This document shows, piece after piece, positions 24,572 to 36,693 of a stretch of 64,000 nt of DNA (the first letter of the stretch is position 1; every line of letters begins with the position of its first letter). Source of the DNA: Monilinia fructicola (taxonomy: Eukaryota; Ascomycota; Leotiomycetes; Helotiales; Sclerotiniaceae); assembly GCA_008692225.1 (NCBI GenBank), contig VICG01000001.1, positions 186,001-250,000 of the forward strand. Reading direction: 5' to 3'. The notes beneath the pieces were generated by a model. It saw only the letters and a program-made list of their open reading frames with translations. It had not been told where the DNA came from and ran no database searches. The translations under genes and the position numbers were made by a program.

Positions 24572-24630
24572 TCGTCGATGGTAAAAGCCCACCGAGCTCG
24601 CGCGGGCTTCGCTTTAGATGAGATGTATAC

Positions 24631-24662
<32 letters not shown>
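24631..24662 (+). repeat. (CT)n microsatellite
   Basis: About 16 CT dinucleotides. Confidence 0.95.
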
Positions 24663-24665
<3 letters not shown>

Positions 24666-24718
24666 CTCTGCATTATAGAGTTTATCTTATCTTATATATA
24701 TAATCAATAATTCGATTT

Positions 24719-24776
24719 GATATTGTATATTGTATATTGTATATTGTATATTAATATTAATATTAATATTAATCTT
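24719..24776 (+). repeat. (TATTGTA)n / (TATTAA)n microsatellite
   Basis: Four TATTGTA-type units followed by four TATTAA units. Confidence 0.85.
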
Positions 24777-25194
24777 GAATACCACGTACCACGTACCACC
24801 TACAACCTACCACGTACCACTTACCAAACATTTCACACTCATCAACACAATACCTTTCTCCCTACTCTCCCCTCCCCTCCCCTCCCCTTCCCTCCCCTCC
24901 TTTACTTTCCCATTGTTCTCGTACTGGGACCGTGTTTGAATTAAAGCATCAAAATTATGATGACAGGGTTTGCCTATCCCTTCTCGGGATTTCTCTTTCA
25001 TTTTTCTATCTTGCGTTCCCATCATCGCGGGAAGAGATCTCCACCTCGCCTCACTTCATCCCACTTCACCTCACCTCACCTCACCTCACCGCATCCAAAG
25101 ACCGAAAGAGAAACAATCAAGAGGGAATATAAATTATAAGATAATAAGACTACAAAGCTACAAGAAGAGAACGCCCCCACGGCCCCCTCTTCAT

Positions 25195-27356
25195 CTAAAC
25201 ACCAGAATCCTCCTGATGAATCGCATTACTATTCCACTTAGCACACGTATTCCCCAAGGCCGACGAATCCAAAATCGCCGGTATCTCACTCGCCCTCTCC
25301 AAGAATTGCATTGCGAATCCCTCGCTCGTGTGCCATCCAATATGACAATGAGCCAACCAGGCTCCGGGATTATCCGTCTCGAAAGCTAACACGAGGTAAC
25401 CACCCGAGGGCAAAAGAGCGACGTCTCTGCGGGGGGGATTGTTAAGGTTGTAGGTTGAGACTGCGGTTTTGGCGTCATAGACGGTGGTTTGTTGGGAGAC
25501 GACGAAAGAAGTCGTGGCCGTGGAGATGTATAGGATGGGGGACGGGTAGGTTGGAGTGGATGATAAGGTAAACCCATTCGTTTGCTTTTGGAAGTTCGAT
25601 GAGATTATTTGCGGCGGTGAAAGTGGTGACGCCTTTTTGGACCATAAGGAGGGTGGGGTCCTCCCAATCGGTCACAAATGTGGAGTTGTTGAGGTACCAG
25701 CGGAAAAGATGGTTGCTATTTTGGGCGACGGTGACGGCTTCTTCGGGGGAGAGCGTCGCGGATGAAAACGGTTTTAGGAACGTAGGGAACAAGGGAGGAA
25801 GCCTTTTCGTCAACACATTCATCAGTGAAGTCGTAGCCGGTTGTTGAAGGGAGACCAGTTGAGCGTCCATAATGGAGAACACCTTTGATATTATTGGGAT
25901 TCGAATTCTCGGAGCAAGATGCTTGAGGAATGGAACGGATCCAGAAATCAGAAGCAATGGCACCTTGGTTTGCGGTTACAATTACATCGTAACGTTGACC
26001 TGAGAATAGAGTCGTTAATAGAAGTTTTTGATCAAGGGAAAGAGGATACTAACCGATAGCAATGTTGAGAACCTGAGTTTGATAAGGGACGATAGGAACC
26101 AGATCATTCGCCATGACAGTCAAAGTGTGATTGTCAATAGAAAACTTGAAATGAGTGTCGATAGCACTATTCACAAGACGGAATCTGTATGATTTGCCAG
26201 AGGTAACACTAGTTGAGAAACGTGAACCAGTTTGATTGCTAGCACCATCTTCTCCAAAAACGTTGGTACCGTTGATAAGACCAGTATCCATGAGTGGTGG
26301 GCCTTGAGTTTGAGCAAATTGATATTGCTCATCAACAGTCGTATGGCCCCAATCACTCAGGAAGAGTGACCCCTTATCCTCATCATAGTTAGCTGTGGAG
26401 GGACCATTGATAATGATACCGCCTGCCACACCCTCCCATGCTTGGAGACCAACGTGGGAATGATACCATGATGAACCATATTGGGTGGCTCTCCATTTAT
26501 AGGTATAAGTGGTTCCAAAGGCGATAGGGCATTGGGTAATTGATGGAACTCCATCATTTTGATTAGTGTAGTTTTGACGCATGCCGTGGAAATGAATAGT
26601 TGTGCCATTGACCGAGAGATTGTTTGTCACATGAACCACGACATTATCACCCCAATCAGCAATGATAGTTGGGCCTGGGATACTTCCATTGATCGTTTGA
26701 ACATATCTTGAAAATCCGTCGGGTGAAGCCATGCCATCTTGAATATTAAGCCAGTACTAAAACAGAAAGTTAGAGATAATTAAAAGCTACACTTAAGAAA
26801 GTCCTTACCTCGCGAGTGACACCAGTATTTGGCACCTCATTATAGTAATCAGTGCTGGTAGAATAATTACACCACTTGGATCTATCGGCAGCGGTATTGC
26901 CTGCACATGGAGTTCCTACTGCTGAAATCGAGCTTACAGTCTTGCTGGTTGAAGATGAAGCCGGTGAAGATGGAGCTGAAGAAGATGGTTTACCAGTGAT
27001 TGAAGCTGATATTGAGGATGTTGGCTTGGCAGTTGCAGAAGTTACTTTTGCAGATGTGGGAGTTGTAACAACGCTGGAAGTGGTTTTGACCGCTGATGTT
27101 GGAATGGTAGTGACACTGGTGGTGTGAGAATTGGAGGAAGTGAAACCGTCGTGGATAATAAACTTTGAAGTGAGCTCCATTTGGATGCAGCGGCAGATTG
27201 AAGAGAAGAGAGATTGAGGTTTTTGCCGCACCAGTGGCGACGGCTGTGCTTGATGATGAGCACTTATTTGAAGTTACGGCATTGTTATTGCCTTGGGTAA
27301 GGATTGAGGGTATAAATAGAAGTTTTTGTGCTGAGCAAGCACTCCATCTGGTTCAT
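25195..27356 (-). CDS. Laccase (multicopper oxidase) with a long Ser/Thr-rich N-terminal region; five apparent indels
   Basis: Laccases are secreted copper enzymes that oxidise phenols with O2. Exons are 27356-26809, 26756-26054 and 25999-25195; the introns (52 nt, GTAAGG...TAG; 54 nt, GTTAGT...CAG) sit at the VTRE/YWLN and NIAIG/QRYD joints. All four copper-binding motifs are present: HFHG, WYHSH, HPIHLHGH and HCHIGWH. The three cupredoxin domains follow a signal peptide (MNQMECLLSTKLLFIPSIL...) and an unusual Ser/Thr/Ala-rich stretch of about 130-140 residues. The frame is continuous only with one-base corrections at homopolymers: T5 27323-27327 (+1), T5 27220-27224 (-1), A3 27143-27145 (-1), A4 25765-25768 (+1) and A3 25505-25507 (+1). 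After these the length is exactly 3n, about 684 aa. Interpretation: an intact laccase in an unpolished sequence; a young pseudogene is the alternative. Confidence 0.88.
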
Positions 27357-30035
27357 GATTTTAAGAAGATCCGCTTGGAGCGAAGCGATTGGATTAAACC
27401 ATCCGAAAGTAGGGACTGCCTGAACCTGGCAGAATGAAAGGCACAAGGCCAAAAGAATGAATGAAAAGACGCATGATGGAATACTCTATGAAGCTTTCTG
27501 ATTATTTGAAACTGGATATCAAAATGTACAGAGGGTAAAAAGATTGTTGTGGCCCTCAAGTGAGGATACCAAAGGAAAAAAAAAGAGCGAATGTATAAAA
27601 AAGAAAGAAAGAAAGACAACGAGTTGTACTGGATCGTAAAGAATCAGGTTGTATCACTGGGAAGGAATGTTCCTTAATAGGAATTCCACCAACAACGAAT
27701 ATCAGCAAAACCGAGCATGATGAACTATTTCATAAGCAAATCGATGCTATACAGTCAAAGTCCTTTGACCCCGAGCACCCGGGTCGAATGGTGGTATCCT
27801 GGTGTGCTATCAATACGAACTTCATAGAGACTCGGAAAATAAGATATTGGTGTAACCCACCATCTTCATCTCCACAATGGTAAGCTTCAGATTAGCACTA
27901 GATAAACACCGCAGGCAAGAAAAATACTTTAGGGCTTCGATCATCATAAGATTGATCTGAAATAGTATTGGGACGAACACCTGACATGTGCCCAGCCGCA
28001 TTGGCGGTCAGGTAAAATCCTACTTGGAAGGTACCCAGATGGGAATAGCATCTTTTGGCAACATTAGGAATCGAATTGGAAAAGGGTTCCTGCATCTAAA
28101 TCTGCACCATGCCAAGAACGCTGAAGGATATGTTGTCCGTGCATCCATTATCAAATGTTTTACACGTACGGGTAGTGGAAATCGTTCAGGGTCTCGAGGT
28201 TGAGCGGAAAGACCATGGCACTAGACTAATCGTTCATCGTTTTATTAAAACATTCGGACTTTTAGTTGTTCTCGTACCTGGCCTAGGCGTTTTTCCACTT
28301 AATTCGGGCTGGTGAATCATATTTTGGGTCGAATAAGGGAAAAGCCACTCCAAATGAAGAGAGGCGTGAACGTCTTCTCTTCCTCTTTTGGTGATGGTGC
28401 GATGAAGACTCTCCATTTCAGGTGGCATCTACATGGCTTGCCACGCATGGTAATTTAGCAATGAGCCGGCATGGGTGGTACTTCGATGTCTCTGTTCAAC
28501 TGTTGACATGGAATTCTTCATTTAATCATCCTTAGCGTGTTGTACCTCGGAGGTTTTTTGTACCCGCCGAGTATGAATAGCATTCGACGATTGGGCCAAA
28601 GGATTGTATCGATGAGGGATAATGATGAGAACGGAATGACTGCTGATGCATAACTTTGGCTTGGGCAAAATCTTTTGGGTGCTGAACTCAAATGCATCGA
28701 CTTCATGTCTTTTCCCATCTGATGACCAGGGATGAGAGATCTGTAGAGGACGGTTCAACAGCAACCAGCAGGTATGTGCACGAACGCGAAGATGTACAGT
28801 AATAAGTCTGGGCAAGGAAAAGGACGAAGAGAAGGATCCGAAGGCTGAGGAAGAGAGGGAGGAAGCGAACCGAGAAGGGGAAAAGGGTTGAAACATGGGA
28901 CGGGAGATCGCCATACGTCCGTAAACTTAATCGTGTGGGCAATGGGCATCCATGGATTACTAAACATAGAACACGTGAGGGTTTTGATTGGTTCGCTTAT
29001 CATCGAACGGACCTCCCGAGATATGTCACTACCACCGCATCCAATTTCCAAATCTTCAAGTCAACAACTACTCAGCATATTTGAAAGGAGAGAAGGAATT
29101 AAGTCATTTCCTTATAGTCCACAAAATCCAATATTGCTAACTCTATAGATATAAGTTTTTCTTGTCAAGCTTTCGGATCCGAGGCAACCGATTATCTGGA
29201 TGTACTGTATATTCTTGAAAATTCTTCAGCTTTCTTCTGTTCCAAGCATGCGGCGTAGTTCAATTATTCAGTTCTTCATATATCATGCTGATGTCACCAC
29301 ATGGAACTAACTTGATATCCTGCACTTGAGCTTCGATCTTCTTTCCTACTACCCTGTCTCTACTTCCTAGATCCTTCCTGCCCCTCTCCACCGCCACCAA
29401 TGGCTCGGACTGTCGGAAAATTCTCTACCCAGGCACAAGTAAGAATCCTCTCCGTGCACATCGTATTTACTCCGTACCTTTATCACAAGGAATGAATTCA
29501 TAAACTCAGCCCGCTTGCGTCTCCATCGCGCACAATTGCACGTTTTTACCGGCAACACTAAGCACCAAGTGGCGTCGATTCGCTGTTCCGAATAATCGAC
29601 CAGGCTGACGAAAACGACGCTTGTGTATCGTTGCACTGACTGTTGCCATGCGCTTCTTGTCCCTTCCGCATTATCGATTTGTGTAACTACTCCCATTACG
29701 GTCCTGGCTTTCATAAAATCAAATATTCCCCTGACTAGGAACTTACCAAGAAAGTTCTTGGGACGTACCCTAAGAAGCTTGTCTGGGCATGCTAGATTAG
29801 ATGCGAGAGCTTATGAAATCCATGGATGTCTTTGAAAATCGGCACCGAGCTTCAGTGCCTTGACATGCAATCTTCTTGTCGATATAATATTCACTGAATA
29901 CTTTGTATTCCATCCCATCATTCTTTCTCAAGATCTCCATCTCCATTTTCTCTTCATTCATTTCCCCTCAACCTCTTCTGGTGTCAGGATTTCCACTCGT
30001 TTACATACTACACACTCATTACCCAGCCACCGAAA
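27357..30035. other. Intergenic region upstream of the laccase and the secreted-protein gene
   Basis: No supported gene. Short frames at 27988-28203, 28522-28914 and 29367-29714 have no recognised domain. A pyrimidine-rich stretch (about 29,920-29,990) precedes the secreted-protein start and is probably its promoter/leader. Confidence 0.4.
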
Positions 30036-30702
30036 ATGAAGATCCCCTCTCTCTTATTCCTCTTCGGGGGATTAACAGCCTCTGCAGCCGTGATTGAAAA
30101 ACGCACTCAAGACCCGTTCCACCTGTACGCGTACGGAAGCGGCATTGGCGGACTCCCAGTCTACTACTCCGACGGCAAGCCCACATCCTACCATGCGCAC
30201 ACCCCCATCTAACACGGTATCAGGAAATGCATTTGTGGGCAACGACGTCCCATCCGGCTCCAGCGTGAACTCCAACATCACCTGTATGACCGCACCTCAT
30301 CACCACCCCCCGCCACATCTCCCCAATGTGTAATCGCAACTAACATCCACAGTCGCACCAAGCCCATCCAGCGAATGGATCATCACACCCACCGGCAACG
30401 TCACCCTCACCAACTCGACATCCCCCGCCCTCTTCATCAACCCCTCCACCACCGCGCTGACCAACGTTGGGTTTTCGGGCTGCGCCCCCGCAAACGGCAC
30501 CACGCACAATGGGACCACGAAGGGTTTTGTCGCCTTTGGGAATTGGGCCATGTGGAGGGATCTTGGGACGCAGAAGCTTTCGTCGAGTTTTTACGCCACG
30601 CCTGTTTCGACGGGTGTGTGGCAGTTGATGTGGAATTCGCAGGAGATTGACGATGGAAAGAGTGTTAGCGTGGCGGTTAGGAAGGTGGCGCCTAGTAGTT
30701 GA
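30036..30702 (+). CDS. Small secreted protein with Kex2-type site, three exons, GC-AG first intron
   Basis: Exons are 30036-30174, 30224-30283 and 30353-30702, giving 182 aa (549 nt, exactly 3n). The N terminus MKIPSLLFLFGGLTASAA is a signal peptide, closely followed by an EKR dibasic site that suggests Kex2 processing. The mature part is Gly/Ser/Thr/Asn-rich with five NxS/T sequons (NIT, NVT, NST and two NGT) and one Cys (GFSGCAP), so it is probably glycosylated and extracellular or in the wall. I do not recognise a named family. Intron 1 (30175-30223, 49 nt) uses the donor GCAAGC with branch CTAAC and acceptor TCAG; no GT donor fits. Intron 2 (30284-30352) is GTATGA...CACAG. Confidence 0.85.
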
Positions 30703-31260
30703 GTGGTGAAGGGGATTATATTGGAGGTTTGGGGGGTTGGGTTGGTGGCGTTCGATGTTGAAGGATGGGGGGGGGGGTATGGAGGGAGGAGGGCTTAAGA
30801 CATAGATGGAGGGATGTACAGAGGTATAGAGGTACAGGTGGAGAGGTGGCTGGCTTATGTACGCATTCAATTCTCAAGAGTAATTAACGGAGCTTCAACA
30901 GGTAGCATTCTTTATCCTAGCACCTGGTGTACCAACGCAAAAGTTATTCCAAAATTCGAATCACCATATGAACGTTGATGAATCGATTGATCTTGAATGG
31001 AGCAAGGAAGATGGGCGTCGTGAGTGAAGAGTTGGATATCTCCCTCCCTCCTTTACTTCCCTTCCCTTGTCATTTCCCTCGGGTTTCCTCGTCCATCTTT
31101 ACAGTCCCGGCTTGCCATGGAAATCTCTTGTATTTTTCGCGGGCCAACAGCATCGACACAAACACTATCTATGTCCCAAACCCAAACCCAATCCAGATCC
31201 AAATCCAAATATCTCTCCAACATTTTACACACCAACAATCAATCAATAGAGAGAGGTACA

Positions 31261-31332
31261 TACTTGCCTACCTACATACTTGCCTACCTACCTACCTACC
31301 TACCTACCTGCCTGCCTGCCTACCTGTCTACC
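31261..31332 (+). repeat. (CTAC/CTGC)n microsatellite
   Basis: About 15 tetranucleotide units; the same motif family as at 24.5 kb and its complement at 42.85 kb. Confidence 0.95.
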
Positions 31333-31589
31333 TATTAATCTATACACCCACCAACCTCCCAATCCATCTATCTACCATATGTGTATATATATCTACCCAC
31401 ATACAACAATCCATGGAACAATAGAAACCATCTATTATACAAACTCATATTTATAACATATTCATATTCATATTCATATTCATATTCAATGCTATATATA
31501 CAATACTAATCATCATGCTACAATACCTACTTACCACAAACCTACAAGATAAAATGCTATGATCTATAGGACAACATCACCACACCATT

Positions 31590-31640
31590 AATTTCAATAC
31601 CAATACCAATACCAATACCAATACCAATACCAATACAAAA
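31590..31640 (+). repeat. (ATACCA)n microsatellite
   Basis: About eight hexanucleotide units. Confidence 0.95.
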
Positions 31641-32189
31641 CATCACAACATGACAACATGACAAAATAAAATATATCAATCAATCATCTCATCCAAAACA
31701 AAATAAAGTTATTTTCCTTTCTTTTCTTTTCCTTTCCTTTCCTTTAAATACTTCCACATACCTACTACTAATTAACAAATAGATTAATTAATCAAACATC
31801 CACAAACAAACAAATAAGCAAACAAAGTAATTAACAAATCAACACATCCCAAACCCAAACCCCAAAATCAAAAACCAAACCCCATCCACTAATGATCTCA
31901 TCCCAAATCCCAAATCCAAGTTTCGATAATTCCTTTGATTTATTTGTATATTTATATATTTCTTTTATAATAAAAAGATACAAACTACAAACTACAACGC
32001 AGATAAAACCTGATTTACACAAAAACCAAATTAAACGAACAAATAACCTTTACCCTACCTTTTAATCTACAAGTTTAATTTTATAGTTCACACAGTGGCT
32101 TACAGTAACTTGAAAGTAAGTATTAGATTGCTGATGTTAATCCAGGATGGGAGAATATTTCCGATGCGTGATTGCGACGGTGGCTTGTT

Positions 32190-32252
32190 GATGCTGCTGC
32201 TGCTGTTGCTGTTGCTGCTGCTGCTGCTGATGATGCTGTTGCTGCTGATGAT
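32190..32252 (+). repeat. (CTG/TTG)n microsatellite
   Basis: About 18 trinucleotide units with CTG, TTG and ATG variants. Confidence 0.9.
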
Positions 32253-32540
32253 ACAATCATGCTATTCTGTAATTTTAATGATTGGTCGATTAATACTCTA
32301 TGTAGTAGTCAAAATTGTTTATTGTATACTCGATGGTATTATATAATGCTGATTAATGTGTTTTGGTTTGGGTTGGTATTGTGGTTTCTAGATGGTTTGG
32401 TGTAAGTTGGGTTTCTTGGGTTTTGTAGTAGATGAAGATGTATGGTTGGATGGATGGATGGTTGGTTGGTTGGCCTGGGATTGATGATGATGATGATGAT
32501 GATGATAATGATAATGATGGTGGGAAATTCATATTATAGT

Positions 32541-34580
32541 TAAGCCGCCTACCCTACTTCTCGCCCCCCCCCCCCCCGCCATTTAGCCAGCATTTCATAA
32601 GATTAGCAAAAACGGCCATTTTAACGTATTAATTAATAACTATGCGAAAAATAAATATATCTTTTGAAACTTTTAACTAAAGATTCTTTAGAAAGTTAAT
32701 AATAGATTTTGAAAATCTTAAATTTTTTACGATTCTTCTATTAAGAGGAGTATAAAATTGTAAAAGATTAGGATTTTTAATTTAGATCTATATATAGGTT
32801 AATTATATATAAAATTATAACTTTAAAAGAATATTTATTACTTTAGATTAAAATAATTGAAAATAATTAAAAATAATTGAAAAATAATTAGAAATAATTA
32901 AAAATAATTAAAAATAATTAAAAATAATTAAAAATAATTAAAAATAAATAAAAATGATTAAAAATAATTAAAAATAATTAATATATTTATATAGAATCTT
33001 TTAATTAATAGAAAATAAATAAATTACAGTTATAAATTATAAATTATAAATTATAAATATTAATATTAAAATCTATAAATCTATATTAAATATTAATTAT
33101 AGATAATAATATATTATTAAAATAATAGATTTAATTAAAGTAAACTTTAAGATTCTATAAGAATTTATAGATTATTTTTAACTATTCTTATTAAATTGAT
33201 ATATTTATTTAAGAAGAATTTAATTTATAACGAATATTACGTATCTAAGCGCGTAATATCTCATTAAGCTTACCCTAGTTTAACCTAGCCTTAAACTTTA
33301 CGATATAATATATAAAAAAGATTTTTTAAAGATCTTTTCCCTTTTTAATTTTTCATTTTTAATTATTTAATCTTTATTAACTTACTCTAGTATGTTAGCA
33401 CTCGCGGAAAATAAATTTTTAGACTATGGATTCTTCGAATTTTATTACTTAATGGGGGCTAGCCCCTAAACCCCCAATCCTCACTTTGTTCGAGGCTAAT
33501 AAAATTCTAGAAATTTATAATCTAAAAACTTATTTTCCGCGAGTGCTAGTATATTAGAGCGAATTAATAGAGGTTAATTAATTAAAATAAAAAAGTTAAA
33601 AAGAGAAGAGATCTTTAGAAAGCTTAGAGATCTTTTTTATATATAGTATTATTTAGCGTAATAAAGTATTATATACTTAAAGTATATAATATTTATTATA
33701 ATTTTAACCTTTAATAAATTAAGTTTAATTATAATTATAAAGAAACAAAAAGTTATATTAGATAAATTATCTAATTTTATATAATACACTAATTTTAATT
33801 TAGTTTTTATTTATTATTATTAGATTTATAAAAGCTTTTTAAAATAAAGAAGTAAAAGTATAATAAGTTTTTATTATATATAATAATTAAAGGATTATAT
33901 AATTATAAATAGAAATAAAAACTATTATTATATATAAAATTTTAATAAAATATATTTATAGTTTTAGTTTAAGTAAAAAATATTATAATATAAATTTATA
34001 TAAGAAAATAAAAGATTTATTATTTAAACGATTATAAATGAATTTTTATATATATAATTAATATATATATATATATAATAAAAAAAGATAAATATATTGT
34101 ATTTTATTTATAAACTATATATATTAATAGTTTTTATTCGAATTTATAAATTATATAATACTTTTACTATTATATATAATAGGAATTTATTATACTTTAT
34201 TTTTTAATTTTAAAAAGCCTTTTATAAATATAATAATAATAAACTAATCTAAATTAAAACTAGTTTATTATATAGAATTAAAAGCTTTATTTAATATTCC
34301 TTTTAAGCTTTTATATAATCAATAATTAAATTAAATTTATTAAAGTTTTAAATATAAGTAATATAAGATAAAATAAAATAATATATATTTTTTAAATTCT
34401 TTTTAATATATAAAAGAATATTGATTTCGAAAAATTTTACAAACGCTTATTATATATTTTATAATTTTATAATATTTTAAAGCATTTTTTATAATATTTA
34501 ATTTATTCGTTGATTTATTATAATTTTCTAAAGATTAAATATACAATAATATATATTTCGTTTTTCGATTAATTTTAAGC
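32541..34580. mobile_element. AT-rich transposon remnant with nested foldback structures
   Basis: The left edge TAAGCCGCCTACCCTACTTC (32,541 on) is followed by a C14 run and an almost pure A/T tract without open frames. The same edge occurs inverted at 43,604-43,628 (24 of 25 bases identical). Inside, about 165-bp inverted arms (about 33,228-33,395 and 33,547-33,720) flank the second MITE copy. The right edge is taken where ordinary composition returns (about 34,580). Extreme AT content with lost coding capacity fits RIP. Confidence 0.65.
33398..33546. mobile_element. 149-bp foldback MITE, copy 2
   Basis: Same length, same GCACTCGCGGAAAATAAATT terminus and same GGGGGCTAGCCC centre as the copy at 18,709-18,857, flanked by TA on both sides (33,396-33,397 and 33,547-33,548). 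The differences are scattered, in the interior of the arms and near the centre. Confidence 0.88.
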
Positions 34581-35559
34581 CCGGCATTGACCCAAAACAA
34601 CGCCAAGTATAGATGGATGAATGAAATCCAATGAATGAATAGATAGAATGAATAAATAGTAACCTGGAAATATTAAACTATGCCACCCATCCATTCATTC
34701 ATCCATTCATCTAAATAACTAGATAACGATAACCAATCATCCAACCATCCATCCATCCCTTCCATACAGAAGATTGAATAAGCGCCCCTTATCGCTTCTC
34801 ACATCTTCTATCCCATGATTCCCATCTCCCTTTTCCCTTCTCCTTCTCCTTTCCTTCCCTTCTCTCCATTAAGATTATACAACGAACGAACCAACCAACC
34901 AACCGTCAAGAACCCCCTCAACCTAAAACCCTAAATCTACTTTACTGTACCACTCCGTACAGTGTCCTGTACTGTACTACACGCTGCACTCTACACTCCA
35001 TACGTACGGAGTGCAAACAGGATTATACAATCCACAACCCAAGAAAATCATTCCTCGTCTTGTCTCGGTAGCATACCGGCACTAGACCGTTTACGTACGA
35101 AGGAGGGGCCATTCCCAATGTCTTTCCCTGCTGTGATTCGTCATATTGTTTCTTGGTACAGTATGGGTTTTGGGTTTGGGTTTGGGTTTGGGTTTGGGGT
35201 CTTGGAGAGAGCTTGAGTTGAGTGGCTGGATGAAGCCGACAGAATGGAGGAGAGATGCTGTAGATGACGCGTGATTGTTACTGGACTGCACTTGATTGTT
35301 TTGATGATTTGTGATTATTTTGAGTGAAAGGGGAGAGCGTTTCTTTGAGGTTGGCATTGAGGAAGGGAAGGGGAAGGATACTTTTGATTTGGTTGGTGGT
35401 TTGCAATCTGGATGGATGATGGTGGATTCTGGGGGGTGGAAGTATCCATGGATGGATTCAATGGATATGTAGATCTTTATGGGATTTTCAAGGTTGGTTT
35501 TATTAGTATTACCTAGGTATTTCTTATTCCAAGTTATCGTATAATATATATATTTAGTT
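34581..35559. other. Intergenic region with simple repeats
   Basis: GGATGA/ATCC-type short repeats, a paired ACTCCGTAC / GTACGGAGT motif at 34,950-35,010, and four GGGTTT units at about 35,168-35,197. No gene is supported. Confidence 0.4.
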
Positions 35560-35806
<247 letters not shown>

Positions 35807-36693
35807 TATTTATCTATAAGACTTATTATATATATATATATATATATAATTATTATATATACAAGTAATAAGTATATAGATATCTACCTAGGTACTATAT
35901 TTCAATCATAAATTGATTGCCTTAATTTAATAAAAGAATTACTATCTTATATGGCTTCCTCCGTAACCTTATATATAATTTCAAGGAAAAGAAAGCTTAA
36001 TAGATACCCGCCGGGACAGGACAGGACTGTATTCATCAATCTACCTAGCACCTCCAGCTATTCACCTCCCTACCCATCAAGCAACCTAGGAAACGCTTAG
36101 GGAAAGACAACATGAGATCAATCAAGTTCGAAGGTTCTTTATTACAGGACAGACTCTCTGCCTCTACTCTATTGCCATTCCCATTACTACTCCTCCCCCT
36201 GTTTACAAGTTACCTACCTACTCCCTCGGTCCCTAGCACTTATTGGCATTGATAGCGGTATTGGCATTAGCTAGCTACCAGGTTATTGGTTTTCTTGTTT
36301 GTGACATGCTAGGTACACTTTATGATTCACTCGTTTTTATATCGTTGTCTTTTTTCATCTGGTTACAATCCCCGGGCCTTTTGGATTTCTTCTTGTAATT
36401 GCAGGTGTGCTCTTCTTTGCATATCGATATTGTTATTGTTGTTGAGATTGATATCGACATTCACATCAGCATCAGCGACAGCATCAGCATCAACATCGAC
36501 ATTGACATCGACATTGGCAACCAGGTTTATCTTGGTGTTACAAACACTCCCCATTCCCCCTCATCGACCTCCAGATTCATTTTGATCCTACAAAATCCTC
36601 TCGATCCAATCCCACTCACTCATCGCCGTACTCCTGGCTTGATCAATACAGAATCCCTCTTATGCATCGATAAAGTGTCCAACGTTACTCAAC
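35807..36693. promoter_or_regulatory. 5' flank of the Csc1-type gene
   Basis: No gene is supported; frames at 36,322-36,713 come from GATATCGACATTGAC-type simple sequence. Probably contains the Csc1 promoter and leader. Confidence 0.35.

Larger units (their letters stand above)
21815..25194. other. Intergenic region with microsatellites, no supported gene
   Basis: Short frames only. Notable content: two similar imperfect hairpins at about 23,011-23,052 and 23,414-23,455 (TGTGAGGTTNGTNG...CTCACA), C-rich simple sequence at 24,000-24,130, CCTTCC repeats at about 24,398-24,420, and the microsatellites listed separately. Several overlapping Pro/Ser/His-rich frames at 23.9-24.6 kb come from biased composition on both strands. 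Confidence 0.4.
30703..32540. other. Intergenic region rich in microsatellites
   Basis: No gene is supported. A G10 run (about 30,768-30,777), CTAC units (31,261-31,332), CATATT units (about 31,455-31,487), ATACCA units (about 31,596-31,637), CTG/TTG units (32,196-32,252), and GGAT/GGTT and GAT units (32,440-32,520) dominate. The Leu/Ala-rich frames over 32.1-32.4 kb are translations of the CTG repeat. Confidence 0.5.

Noticed and set aside
23915..24584. Overlapping Pro/Ser/His-rich and Arg-rich frames on both strands
   Set aside because: They arise from C-rich simple sequence; no splice sites or domains support them.
32095..32405. Leu-rich and Ala-rich frames
   Set aside because: Translations of the CTG/TTG microsatellite.
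35160..35200. GGGTTT repeats as an interstitial telomere
   Set aside because: The unit is TTTGGG, not TTAGGG, and there are only about four copies.
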